Source of the DNA: Todiramphus chloris collaris
Taxonomy: Eukaryota > Chordata > Aves > Coraciiformes > Alcedinidae
Assembly: GCA_025345505.1 (NCBI GenBank)
Contig: JANVCC010000018.1
Location: 58,552,542 to 58,616,541 of the forward strand
Direction of reading: 5' to 3'
Length of the DNA stretch: 64,000 nucleotides
Shown piece after piece: positions 11,454 through 24,384 of the stretch. Each line of letters opens with the position of its first letter. The first letter of the stretch is position 1. The notes beneath the pieces are model-generated. The model saw nothing but the letters and a program-made list of their open reading frames with translations, was not told the origin of the DNA and did no database searches. Position numbers and translations under genes: made by a program.

Positions 11454-14214
11454 AGGGTGCTGCATGGATTGTGAGATTCCAAGCTAGAAAAAGATGGCAC
11501 ATTGGTATCTCAACTTTTGGTCATCTCTTAAGAGATTGCAGGACTTGAGGATTTTAGAGGGACATGAATGCCCCAGAAGTTCTGAAAACAGTTTAGGTGG
11601 CACCATTGGTCCTGCTTTTGGAATTGTGCGATCTATATCATACCTCAGATGGAAAGAAAATTAGAACCTATTTAGATATGCTCTGTGAGCGGGATCACAT
11701 AGGATGATATTTATGGCACCAGGGGATGATGGTATCATTAACGCTAGCACTCTTTAGTGACATTTCTGTAGTGATTTTTGTATAAGTGAGAATACTTCAT
11801 CAAGAAAGGTACAGCACGGAGACTGCATGAAAGGGAGTCTCGTTTGGTAAGACCTATGAGCTGGAGAAGCAGTAATTCCTTCCATGCTAATTTAGGTATT
11901 ATTCAATAATTTGTCCCACTGGTCCCAAAACAGGCTGGCTCCTGCGTTTTTCTTGTTTCAAAACCCACAAAGATTCTGCCCTTGCTCCATACAATGTGCG
12001 CACACAAGCTTCCTGTAAAATGGATCACTTTTTTGCTTCTCAGATGAGTTTTCAGGCTAGATTTGTGGATCTACAAATGGATTATGGACTGAAAAGTTAG
12101 GAAAAGAGTGCACAGCTGCGTTTCTGTTTGTAGATTTAAGTCAGCTTATACAAAGCAGACAAATACTGAGCACTAAGAACCTAATACTGTGTCCCTGCTT
12201 TCAGTATTTCTGGCAGCAGTGAGCTGAATGTTGTATGCCTGTTATGGCAAAGGCAAGTAGTAACAGCCCTTGGGAAACCAGTAGGTTCAGTATTGTCACT
12301 GACTCTTCCTAGCTATACAGAAGGCTCCTTCTGTGTAAGTGGCACTGAAAGGCTGCCATGTGTTATCAGTAATAGGAGCATCTCTCCAGGGCTTGGAAAA
12401 TGTGACTTGGAACTGTATGGAGATGGACTGTTCCAAGTTAAAAATCTAAACAGCCCCCAGCCAATCTGAAATGCTGGAGATATTCATGGTTGCAATCTGC
12501 AGCTGGCCAGAAGTCCTTCAAAGACCCTGAATAAAATACTATGAATACATAAAACATAAAAAATAGAAACTTGCCAACAAGAACAACAGCAAAAATACCA
12601 ACATGATCTATCCTATTTCTGATAGCACAGATAGTATATTTCTAATTATGTAGTAGGCATCTTATCTTTAGATCTTTCTTTTCTGAATTTAGATTTTGAG
12701 GGCTACAGCAGAGATGTTGCGAGTGCCCTCTGTTCTGACCCACTCAGCAACTCAGCCGTGAAAAATTGCAGAAGGCTTGTGTTAAACCTTTTCTCAAATT
12801 CACAATTATTTGAAAGGCAGAAACATCAGAGTTGGCTGGCATTTGGAACGCTCTCACTTGGGATGTGCCTTGCTTAGAACCACACCCTGGGATGTCAAGG
12901 CAGCGTGAGAAGCCACACACGTGTACCAGGGCAGTTCAGGCATGTTCCCAAGGGAACCAGCTGGCGTAAGTCTGTGAGGCTTAGTGCTTATGAAGCTCAG
13001 TGCACTGCGTGCTTCCTAGTCTGATGGTGGCTGTGCTAGATGGCTGTCCTGAATGAGCATAGAGCTGTTTGTTGGTGGTGTTTTAGCAATGCTCCAGGAT
13101 AAGGAAGACTGAAGAGTAAATGAGAAGCCTAAATGAAACACCTCTGACATGGTCATTTAAACATCTGGGCAGGGGGTGACTGATCCTTTCTTTAGAGGAA
13201 AACCCACAGTGTGATGTGAAAGGAAAAGGAGGTTCTTGTTTTGTAAAATCTTACCCTCCAGCTGAACCTGGAGAATTCCATCAGCTTCCAAATCTGCCAG
13301 CAACTGCAAGTGTATCTGACAAGTTAACTCCCACAAACCCTACACATTTCCTGCAAATCTACAGTTCTCATAAGCAGATGCTCCTTTTACCTTCCCATTT
13401 GGTTTCATTCTCATCTGTCATGTTTTTTTAATTGCATGAGTAGGTCTCTTTGTTGATTTGATTTTCCCTTGCCTCCTAGCATGTTCTCATTTGTTATCTT
13501 CATTTTTTCTGGCATTTGCATTCGTTAAATTACATTCTGTCTCTGACATTCCATCCTATTTGCACATAGTTACATGATCTGGTTCATCTCTCTGCATGCT
13601 CCTCTACCTCTTTATTCTCTCTGGGTGGTCCTCAATGTTTGTAGCTTTATTTCAAATGTCAAGCTCAGTTCATATTGTACAGAGCTTTTTCCTTACAATA
13701 TTTGCTCTGCTAATTCTAGGGCACATTTTTAGAAAAAAAAAACAGTTGTCCTTTTACTTTCTCATGTATCTGGCTTACTAGGGCATTGCTGCAGTACTTT
13801 TCATTGCCTTGAACAAGTAATTACTTTATTCACATTTTAGTCCTGCAATGAACTTGAATTTATGTATATATACACTAATCCAGCTGGAGAATCAAAGCCC
13901 TCAAGGCTTCCAGAAGGAGGTGAAAGAGGTAACTTCATACCCATCTTCAGAACTGACCTGTCAGGACAGTACCTCACAAAACTAAAGACCGGTTACACTT
14001 TAAGCATACTCTGGTTGCTGTTACCTGCACTCATCTGGATTGTCCCAACTGTTCCATAATGTCTGTTGCCTCTTACTCTGGACTGAAATTGGTGTTGCTG
14101 CTGTCTTTCCACTTGTAGGAAGAAGCATTGAATGGTGACCTTTAAAAACAACTGAAAAAAGAGGAATCACAAATAAACATTTGCTAAAAAGTATTTTGTT
14201 TATTTTCTGTGAAT

Positions 14215-14264
14215 TTTAGTGAATACTTATGCGTGGTGGATATTTAGTGAATAGTTATGCATGG
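14215..14264. repeat. 28-bp imperfect tandem duplication
   Basis: TTTAGTGAATACTTATGC at 14215 recurs as TTTAGTGAATAGTTATGC at 14243, directly adjacent with a 28-base period. Confidence 0.85.
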
Positions 14265-15867
14265 ATAATTTTCATTTTGTTTTTGCTTGTTGCTTTTAGG
14301 TATCTAAATAAATCTATTTCAAGTAATTTGGTAACATGTTGCTAGCCTTCTACTGGAAAACATAATAAACTGGTGACATTGTATTTCACTCTTTCCCTTA
14401 CACTCTGAACTGTAAACTTTATGGTGGACTGCTGACAGCTTCCTGCTGCTCAGCCTGTAACTACATTTTCAGCTTATCTCACTCTCCCCATTTCTTCACC
14501 CTGCTTTCCTTACATAGAGATGGTAATTTTGCAGTAGTTTCTTAAAAGAAAAAAACTCATACTGTATCCGTTGGTGCTCAGTAGTCTGCTGAGTTTTATT
14601 CTTTACCTTCTTTCCTCCTCAGCAATGCGTTCAGAAATTGAGTTAAAGGTATAGACACACGAGACTGACTGATACAAATACACTGTGATGAGCTGAGAAG
14701 AACCTAAAGCCGTAAGACATAAATGTAAATTTTACACTAACTAGAAAAACCTGACTCTATATTTTTTGTCTTCTTGACTTTTAACTACTTACTGAAATAA
14801 TCTCTGAAGTTACTTATGCTGTCTGTATTTATATCACAGATCAACCAGTAGTTTTTAACAAGGTGCCTCAAATAACTTCAGTCACGCATTCATTATAGTT
14901 TAAACATGCCTTATTTGTAAGTGCTTGATTCTGAACATTATGCTGCCTTTTTGTAAGTCAAGAGTTTATTAAAAGAAACTGTTATTTATGTTTGTAATTA
15001 ACAGTGTCCATATCCAGGCTGAAGAAAACGAACATATTAATAGTATAAGATGATGTAGCAATAGCAATGTAACTGAGGACCTTGATGAGCTAAAAAGAAA
15101 AAATATTTTAAGTTGTTTGTGGGTAAATTGCAAATACATGCTAATAAAACTTGACATTTCCTGCTAAAATTAAAATGTCACCTAATACCAGTCAGTGTTG
15201 ACATCTCTCCTGGTCACGCGGGTCAGCTGACATCATGTTTTAAATGACACAGGGTAGCTCAAGTGTGTTAAAACAGAGATGCATAGACTTTATGAATGGC
15301 AGGCATTGGAATTGCACGACACACTAGATAAGCTAGCACACTGTTGGCAATGCATCCATTAATAGGTCTTTAGCTGGGACGCCACACTTGAGCAGTGCCA
15401 TTTGTCATTCCTCATGTATTAGGAATATTCTCATTTTTCTCAGGCCTGGCAGCCTACTCTTCCACAAGCTGTTAGGGACTCTGTCTAACTGGAATAACTG
15501 AACAGAGCTGGTTTTCTGCAAATAAGAGTACAGGCATATGCTGATTCACAGATGCAAAATGAAGTAACAGCAACTCTGCCATATTTCAGAGTCCTTGGTC
15601 CCTTGGAAAGCCTGTGTGTACTTGAAATTCAGGGCAACAGGATGGAGTGTAGATGTCTGAGGTGAGGGAGGCAGACCTTTTATGGGTCATGAAGTAAAAT
15701 TTTGTGCTAGATGTGAAGTGACCTGCATGAATAACACCTGGGCATTCTGGGAGCAAGTAGAAGTGAGGAGGTAGCTGCTGTTCTGCTCTATTTAACTGGC
15801 CTTACTTTATGGACTACCAAAGAATGGTTAGGTTTTAACCCCCAATGCTGCTTGCAGTTTTCATCGT

Positions 15868-15885
15868 AAAAAAAAAAAAAAAAAA
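15868..15885. repeat. A18 homopolymer
   Basis: An uninterrupted run of 18 A. No retrotransposed gene body was recognised upstream, so it is listed as a simple repeat. Confidence 0.95.
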
Positions 15886-18800
15886 GGATTTTTAAGGAAA
15901 TCATGTATATGTAATTGAATGCTACTACCAAAGCTGAAGATACAATTCCATAAATGCAACACACAGTATTTCAGCATGTCTTTCTCTTAACATCTCGCTA
16001 CTCTTAAGTCACTTAGCTCCCTGTGGGTTCTTCTGTTTGCAGTATCCTTAGTTTTGGGTGTTACAGCAGAAAGAGAGTGGTTATCACGGAGCAAGTTATA
16101 ACGGAGTTGATTAATCAAGTACAGAAGAAATTGTTGTGATGGATAATTTACATAATGGGAATGATCTTAAGCCTTCATATTGACATCTCTGTTGTTTTAC
16201 ACATGCGAATTACTGGTTTGTGTCTTGAAACTGCTGCTCTTAGGTGGACCTTGTAGCTTGTGTGTTTACCAGTGAACAAGCTGAGTGGCAGTGTTGATGC
16301 TTACAGGTTCTACTGATGCCCCCGTGTGGATGTCTGGCTGATCACTCTACTCTGCAGTTGAAGACATGGTTAAGGCTTACTGTTAATTTCTGTTAATTTA
16401 TTTCTGTGACATCCATTAATGGGCAAAAAAAATAAATTGTGCGGGATACCGAAAGTATTTTTGAACTATTCTTTCCATTCTCTATGAATTAGTGCTTGAC
16501 TATCCCTTTTTTCTATCTAGCATTTGAAACTATTGTTGACATATTGGGAATGGCATCAAGCTAACCCGTTTACTTATTGTGGTATTCCTGAGACTCAAGA
16601 AAAAAGTCATTCTCTTATTAATATCCTAATAATAGCTGTGATATAATCATGGCCTAATAGGTTTGCCAACACAGAATAACCTAAACTTCATATACTGTTT
16701 TTTCTGCCTCTGTGGATGAATATAATTATATTGTAACTATCTGAGAGTCCATCTGTACCCCTGAGTCACTGGAAGTTACTGCAGAGATGCTGGAACTGTC
16801 TTTAAATGTGACAGCTCAGACACTGTGGCTGTTCTAGTTATGGCAGCAGAGACAAGAGGGACTGATTTGTCTTTCTTTTTGGTGGGTTAACTTGCACAAA
16901 GGTCTTCAGTGTAAAAGACAAGTCTGACCCATGTTTTTTCAGTGTTCCTTAGATCATAGTCATCAAAGGAGATTTCAGAAGGCAATGACAGACCAGATGA
17001 GCGTAACGATAACATAGGGACAGAGCTGTGCTGAAGCTGCTGTTCCTGTTGGCCATATAAACACTCTTACCTTGTGGTTGGGGTGTTCAGGAAACCCAAA
17101 TTCCAGTTCTTCTTCCAAAGATGCCTTGTGTGGACTTTTCTAATGACATGGAAAAATGTCTCCTGCTGGTGGAGGGTCCTGGCACCTCGGATGCCCCACT
17201 TTCCAGGCAGGTGTCTTGACCACTAATTTAGAACTGTGCTGCCAGAGTTAATGGGCAGGCAGCAGGGTGAAGTTTATGACTTTCACAGTTATTTTTGCTC
17301 CTGGGTCTTTTAGTTCTGCTAAGTTGGGCACTTAATGTCTTTTTTGTACCTCTATCATGCACTGAGACTTTCAAATACAGTGTAGATGCCCAAGTACTTT
17401 TCAGAGTTAGGCTCTTGTGTTATTTGAGTGTCTGAAAATTGGACAGCAAACAAGAATGCTAATTCCTACTCCTTTGCGTTTGCATGTTTTATAGAACAAG
17501 TAGTGTTTTCTAGGTCAGAGGGAAAGCTTTTCTTAGACATCTTAGTTGTGGACCAAATAGATTTGATTTCATACCTAATACATATGCTCCTTAAACCTTT
17601 GAAATATATACTTCATTTTGTTCCTGGTATTATTTGCTCTTGTAATCTTTAGACTTGTATACAGTGGGAAATTACCATTGTTAGAACCTGCTAATTAACA
17701 TGATTAACTGAACATGTAGTGCAGATAAGGACATTTGCTTGGTCTCATGACAGCTGGTCACTGCCTACACTGTGTGTCTAGGCTGGAGATTTCACCTCTG
17801 ACTAAATCAACTAACAGATTGCTGGGTAAGCTAGGTGATGTGAGTGCAAACGGTAGCCAAAGCACTTCAGCATTGTTCATGATTATATACCACCACACCA
17901 AGTGCCTGCCACTGTTTATTCAAAAGTCTGTGCAGAAGAACTGAAGAACCAGCAATGCTAGTGCTTGTAAATGAAGATACTTCCTCACATTTTCAATCTC
18001 GTTTAGGGTTTGTTTTTTTACTATGAAATCGACTTTATCTGGCACACCAAGCCCTGGAGTGTTTAGTCGTGCTGTTCCTTTGTAGTAGATGACAGAGAAC
18101 ATACTCTGCTTTTACACATTTGTTCTTTCGCAAGCATCTAGAGATCTTTATAAAATGTATTTCATGATTTGTGGCTGATAGCTGATCAATACACTGATCT
18201 GCATCGTGTGAGCTTCCTTCAGAATTCCCATCAGTTCTATGTATTTTGGATTTCAGTTCTTGGGTTGCTGGGCTATAGTATTATCTCACAGTTTTCACTT
18301 TCTGACTTCTAAAAGAAGCTCCTTTTTGTTCTTTATTATGTCTACAAGATAAAAAATGAAAAAAAAAAAGTGAGCTAGAATAAATGCATGGAGATTCACA
18401 TGCTTCTTTTACACATTTTAAACTAGATTGTGTTCCTAAAGTGATTATTTTCTATAAAAAGCTTTACTGCTTTACTTTATACTTCAAGCAGATAGATTGC
18501 ATGGCACAGAAGATTGTAAATAGTCTACTTACTTCACCTGTAAACATAGCTAACCCAGGATCTATTCTGTTTACTGAATATGAACACTAATAATGTGAAC
18601 GGACAACTGTACCTAAATTAGTTATGAATATTTGGCTCAATAGCCAATATCTACTTCCATTTGTAGTACTGATTTTCACTAGGAAAGGGATTTATGCAAA
18701 CTAAAATGCTAAAATAGCTTAGAAACAGATTTTGTCACTTTAGTCATAAAGGACATTTACCACCTTACTGAATTTAGGTTAAAAAACCCCTAGCTGTTTT

Positions 18801-19893
18801 TTAGTAGAATAACTCAGGCAAACTGAAGAATGCAAGCAGATAAAAACAAAAGTAAGGCCTAGTATATCCAGCTTTCATTTTCCTGTGTGCATATTCCTTT
18901 TTTGCTTCTAGGAAGAAAATGAAGAAACTTTATTAGTCAATCACCTTGTAAACATATTTTCTGCAAATCTTATATAGCTTCTTCCCATTTTTGTTTCCCC
19001 AGTCTTTTTTTAGCTCCTTTTTGCTTTTTGTTGTAATATATTTGGAACAGGATGTGATGTATCTGTTTGTAAGAAATGAAAATTTCTGTGCATAAGTAAA
19101 GAAGGTATTGGTGCACACTTTTGAAAACAAATTACAGGTCTCCATTTATTAATAATTTAATACAGTGATTACAGTAGGCATTCCACAAACAAATACATCC
19201 TGTGCTGAGAGCTTGGGTTTCTTTAGTCTGACATCTGGGACATGAGCTAAGCTGCTACAGCTACAGAGATCAGGACAGCTGGAAATTCAAGACATCACAC
19301 ATGGTGATGGTGGGGCATGTGGGTTTACACTGCATGAGAAAGGTATTCTGTGGCCTGAGAATGTTTAGTTCAGTGTATGATGACTGGGAGGCTGTTCTAG
19401 ACATAAGAGACCTGGTGCAGAACTCATGTTACTTGAGTTTTATGTTGGTAAAATGCATTACTTTCTGTAGACTCACACCTGACTTACCACAGCGTGCCAG
19501 TAAATGTAGTTGGGGATGGAACAAATTTAAAAGTGAGTGCAACTGGGCCAGGCAAAAGCTTGTAGACCAAATCTAGGCCAAGTCATAGAACAGTGTCTTG
19601 AAAGCAAAATATAGAAACTCAGGTTTCTTCTTTCTCTCTTTGATGTGTGCTCTGTGCTTTTGTGAGTGGCTAACGAGCTGTGTATAATGCTGCCAATATT
19701 GAATGTTGCTGATTTTGCACAGAATTGTAATATATGACCCACTGAATGGATTAAGCTGAAGAAGAAATAATAGCAAAGAGGATAAGCAGCTCAGGCATTC
19801 ATCTGTGTGTTGCATTGCTGGGTGTTTGATTTACTTTTGACCTTGGCATAACAGTTGAAATAATTAATGTATATGGCAGATACTGTAAATCAT

Positions 19894-19927
19894 GAAGGCG
19901 AAAGCCTAGTGAAGGTGAAAGCCTAGG
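19894..19927. repeat. 17-bp tandem duplication
   Basis: GAAGGCGAAAGCCTAGT is followed directly by GAAGGTGAAAGCCTAGG; the internal difference is a CG to TG transition. Confidence 0.9.
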
Positions 19928-20127
19928 GACTTTTGTTTAGTGTGATTTAAAGAATGCAGTCACTACATTCCCTGAGTCTGGTAACAGGCATCCTGGTTTA
20001 GTTTACGATTAGAATTATCAGTATTTGAGTTTATAAGTTTTCATTCAAATTCCATAGTTGTAATTATTTCAAATTAGTTTATAACCAAATAAAATCACAG
20101 GTGATTTCAAAAATGGAATGGTGTTAG

Positions 20128-20390
20128 GACATGAAACAACAGGCACAAGTTTCAAGATGGGGTATAGAGAGAACCTTCTTCCCTTGAGGCTGATGGGACA
20201 GAAGTGTAGGCTGCCCAAGGAAGCTGTGCTGGCTCCGTCCTGGGAGTGTTTCCAGACCAGACTGGACAAAGCCTTGAGCAATCTGGTCTGACAAAGCAGC
20301 TGGCCCTGCTGTTGAGTGGGAGGTTGGACTAGAGACCTCCTGAGCTCCCACTTAGCTTGGATTATCCAATGATCTTTTGATCCCGTATCC
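20128..20390 (+). mobile_element. CR1 LINE 3' fragment, plus strand
   Basis: The plus-strand translation gives the CR1 ORF2 C-terminal pattern (LPKEAV, a tryptophan-containing fragment, then a premature stop). It is followed by the CR1 3' non-coding motif GGTTGGACTAGAGACCTCCT. The expected terminal octamers are degenerate (TTATCCAATGATCTTTTGAT). The copy is 5' truncated. The 155-codon and 75-codon open frames on the opposite strand here are antisense shadows of this element. Confidence 0.8.
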
Positions 20391-22497
20391 ACATTATGTA
20401 TATGCACCAGAGCTCTGACCTGCTGAGCCAGCTCCAGCTGTCTTGGACAGTATGTCCCAAAATTTCCTTCAAAAAATGAAACGTCACTCTTCAAGCTCAC
20501 TTCCATGTGCTTTCTAAAGGAAGGAGAGGCTTGCATTACTGTGGGCAGAAACTGATTAGATGTGAAAGTTTGGGTTTCAATCAGTTGTATCTTTGTAACT
20601 AAGTTTTATACCTTGTCTGCTTGGGAGATTCACTTAATAGTTATGAACTGTAATTTTATAAGACTAGTTTGTTGGGTTTGGGTTTATTTGGTTTGGTTTT
20701 GTTCTTTTTTCTTTAGTATTTTATTTTAACCCCCTCCCCCCCCAAATAGTATTAGAGGGTTAAAGATATTTTATTGTAATTTTTCTGGATTGGGGTAATT
20801 CTATAACCTTTCCTCTGTGTCATTTTGCAGACACTTAGTGTAATGGCTTAAGGAAGGCTATGTTAGGAAGTTGGGTTACTCACAGTCATACACGGACTTT
20901 CCAAGCTGTGAGAGTCCTGTTTTAACACAAGGGCAGTGGACAGTCATAGGTCGAGATAGGAAATGCCATGGCCCAGGCTTGCTGATGAAATGGGATGAAT
21001 GTGAGTCCAAATGGAGATTTGATAGATTCTGTGTAGATTCAGTGCAGCTTCTTTACCTACTTGCCACCCCTGAAAGTTGCATCAAAGTCACTTTCATAAA
21101 AGGGAACTGTACCCCTTTGTACAATGTAAAGGTACCTCTTTGCATATATTTCAAACCAATGTGACACAAAATGGTTATACAAATATGTATGAAAATAAGA
21201 CCTCATACGCACGTTAAAGTCTGTATTTGGTTTTTAAAATTCATTTTCCCTTTTTAGTTTGTTTCAGTATCCAACTTGTTTTAGTAGAACAATGAACTGC
21301 TTCCCATTTGTTCCCAGTGTGTGTTCCGTTCACCCTCTAGATCCACTCCAAATCAGTAGTCTCCTGTCCTTCACAATTTGTGGACCCCCTGGATTCCTTA
21401 AAGCAGTAAAATTTACAGTTCTTAAAAGAAAGTTCTGATGTGCCATGCCTAGTTGCCTTTCAGAGATTCTTGGTTGGACCAGTGCAGTGCAGATTTGAAA
21501 ACCACTGCCAGATCTAGATTTTTTAAATAAAAATGGATCACTGTGAGTCTTCAAATTTCCCAACAGATTTTGACACGTCCTTAATACCAAGCTTTTATTT
21601 CCATTTATGAGTGCAAAGATTTTAGCATTTAACATGGTACTATTGTAAAGCAAATACAGACCATTTGCTACAGCTGCATGGTCTACCTATATCCAGGGGG
21701 CCTCAGCTTTTAATCTCTGCAATGGACCTTCTGCCTCCTGCTGCCACTCGGACACCCTGGTGCTCTTGCACTGTCGGACTCACATGCAGCTTCTCTTTTC
21801 CTTTTTATGCCATGAAACTGAACAATTTGGCCTGGTTCCGTAATCTGACTGGCAACCAAGAGGTTAAAAGGACGTTATTAGTCCCTAAGCTTATCCCTTT
21901 ATAGCCTAAAAGAGGCACCACTAAAGGGAATTTGAACCAAAGAGTTTGTTTCAGCAGGAAATTTCAAAGCTTTAATGTTTTGAATAGGCATACAGTTTCA
22001 TATCCTTGGCTTTTGCTAGCATGACTTTAAAATTCCAGCTGAGGTTATGAAGATTTTTAATACCACATTTCACCTGCTTTCTTTTCACCTATTGTCAATT
22101 AAAGTGCACTTAAAATACCCCATAATCTTGAATACAAAAGATGTCTTCTACTTGCTTTTCTTTTTTAATCTGTTCAATCAGGTCATTTTTTGAGGACTGG
22201 ATATGAGGAGAGAGGTGCTTCATAAGGTAGTCCCATTGGTGTGCTAGGTACTTTGAGGGGGCTTGTTAAACCACTAAATAAAAATGTAATTTGAGATTAT
22301 TTTTTTCTGTTTCTTGTGGAGCTACCCTCTGTTCAGCTATCGCTGTATTTTCTCTACCAGAATGATTAACCCCCTTGGGCCTATAAATTTGCGTATTTTT
22401 ACCTTTGTAATAAAACAGATTGTACCAGATGACAACCTCTATGCATAGATAACATATTGGTATGTTATGCATTTATTGTATGTATGTACATAGGTAG
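20391..22497. other. Non-coding, no gene recognised
   Basis: Contains a T/G-rich then C-rich simple stretch at about 20660-20745 and several short unconvincing open frames. Nothing else is supported. Confidence 0.55.
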
Positions 22498-23068
22498 CAT
22501 AGAATCATAGAATTGTTAGGGTTGGAAAAGACCTCCAAGATCAAGTCCAACCTTCTACTGAGCATCTCCATGACCACTAGATGATGTACTAAAGTGCCAC
22601 ATCCACCCGTTTTTTGAACACCTCCAGGGATGGTGACCACCACTTCCCTGGGCAGCCTGTTCCAATGCTTAACTACTCTTTCAGTAAATAAATTCTTCCT
22701 AATATCTAGTCAAAACTTCCCCTGGTGCAACTTCTGGCCATTTCCTCTATTCCTGTTGTTAGTTACTAGGGAGAAGAGGCCAACACCAGCCTCGCTACAA
22801 CCTCCTTTCAGGTAGCTGTAGAGAGCAATAAGGTCTCCTCTCAGCCTCTTCTTCTTCAGGCTAAACAATCCCAGCTCCTTCATCCTCTTTCCATAAGACA
22901 CGTTCTCCAGTCCCCTCACCAGCTTCATTGCCCTCCTCTGTACCTGCTCCAGCACCTCAATGTCTTTTTTACACTGTAGCACCCAGAACTGGGCACACTA
23001 CTCAAGGTACAGTCTCACCAGTGCTGAGTACAGGGGCACGATCACTTCCTCTTGGTGGCCACGCTGAG
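22498..23068 (-). mobile_element. CR1 LINE 3' fragment, minus strand
   Basis: On the plus strand it opens with two perfect CATAGAAT octamers (22498-22513), which is the reverse complement of the CR1 3' terminus. The minus-strand frame 22982-22710 encodes the typical CR1 ORF2 C-terminus, with [19 protein letters not shown], then [22 protein letters not shown] and [15 protein letters not shown]. It is about 570 bp long, 5' truncated, and still open for 90 codons, so it is relatively little decayed. Confidence 0.93.
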
Positions 23069-23689
23069 GATAACTGGTCTGACTATTAAAGACTGAGGCA
23101 AAGTACATTGTGAGGAAAGTATAGATGTGTTAAATACAGCTTAATATTGATGTTTACTCATTTATGTTATCAGTTCTCTTATTTATCACTTGCATTCTTG
23201 ATTATGAGAAAGATTTTATGAGTAAACAGTCTCTCACATACCTCGTTCATTCCTAGGACTCTGGCTATGTCAAAGGTAAAATAGACTTTCCTTGATGCTA
23301 AAATTTGTCCTCTTGTTAAAACTTGAAATTGAGTCACTTAAACAATGTCGAATCAAGTACTAAGGGGAAATAAATTTCCTAATCAACTGAAATAGTAAGA
23401 TAGGCAACGCTGGGGTTATATAAATCAGGTTCTGTCATGCACTACTTCTCACTGCAGTGACATTTAATTCTTTGCTGAGACACAAGAACTGTACTTATCA
23501 GAAAGTTTTACATAAAGTTAAACTACATGGAAATAGCATGTACAGTTCTGATAATTTAACATAATTAACTTTTGATCATTTTTCAAACAGCAAATGAGAA
23601 AAAAAAAATATTTATTCAAACAAAGATTATAAGTGGTAAGGAACACTGAAGTGTATCTGGAATAAAACAAATAATATTAAAGACATACA

Positions 23690-24005
23690 GCTTGCGACCA
23701 TTACCTCTTGTCCTATCACAGGACACAACTGAAAAGAGACTGGCCCCTTCTACTTGACACCCACCCTTCAGATATTTGTAAACATTAACAAGATCCCCTC
23801 TCAGGCTTCTCTTTTCCAGCCCCAGGGCTCTCAGCCTTCCCTCATAAGAGAGATATTCCAGTCCATCATCTTCGTAGCTCTCCATGGGAATCCCTCTAGT
23901 ATTTCCCTGTCTCTCTTGAACTGGAGAGACCAGAACTGAACGCAATACCCAGAAGTGGTCTCACTAGGGCAGAGTAGAGGGCGAGAAGAACCTCCCTTGA
24001 CCATC
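23690..24005 (-). mobile_element. CR1 LINE internal fragment, minus strand
   Basis: The minus-strand translation shows the CR1 ORF2 end region ([50 protein letters not shown]). The 3' UTR and octamer tail are absent. It covers the same ORF2 segment as the copy at 22498-23068, so the two are separate insertions, not one split element. Its residues differ from that copy, suggesting a different, older subfamily. Confidence 0.88.
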
Positions 24006-24384
24006 ATTCTTTGATTGGCAAACGCAAGAGTCTAGTGGTTACTCAAAACAAACTGTTTTGTGAAAGCTGTTTCACCCTCTTTCTTAAGTTTCCTTTATGA
24101 CAGCCTTTCCTTGAGCATTTGAGCAACCTTTCCCTATATGGAAAAGTGAGAAAGGAGAATCCCTTCCAGCCTCTCTGGCAGACTTGGCTTGGGTAGCCAG
24201 TGAGATATAGGGAAAAGAATGTCACCCCACATCCCAGGGTGGAGCTTCTTTTATCATTACCCATTTTGCATCATGTCTGCAAACCTTTTCTGTATGAAAC
24301 TATTTCTCTGACTCTCGTATTCTCTTCAATGGGCTGCAGCCCCTCTCGTGGCTCCTTACCCACCCATACTTTTGCAGGTGTTAC

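Larger units (their letters stand above)
7907..20127. other. Long non-coding stretch
   Basis: About 12 kb without a recognisable gene or LINE. It contains the (AAGTG)n repeat, the 28-bp duplication, an A18 run and a candidate regulatory block at 10961-11235. The low repeat load fits an old, constrained intron or intergenic region next to TMEM200A. Confidence 0.6.

Noticed and set aside
20069..20536. 155-codon minus-strand frame
   Set aside because: It is antisense to a plus-strand CR1 tail and encodes nothing recognisable.
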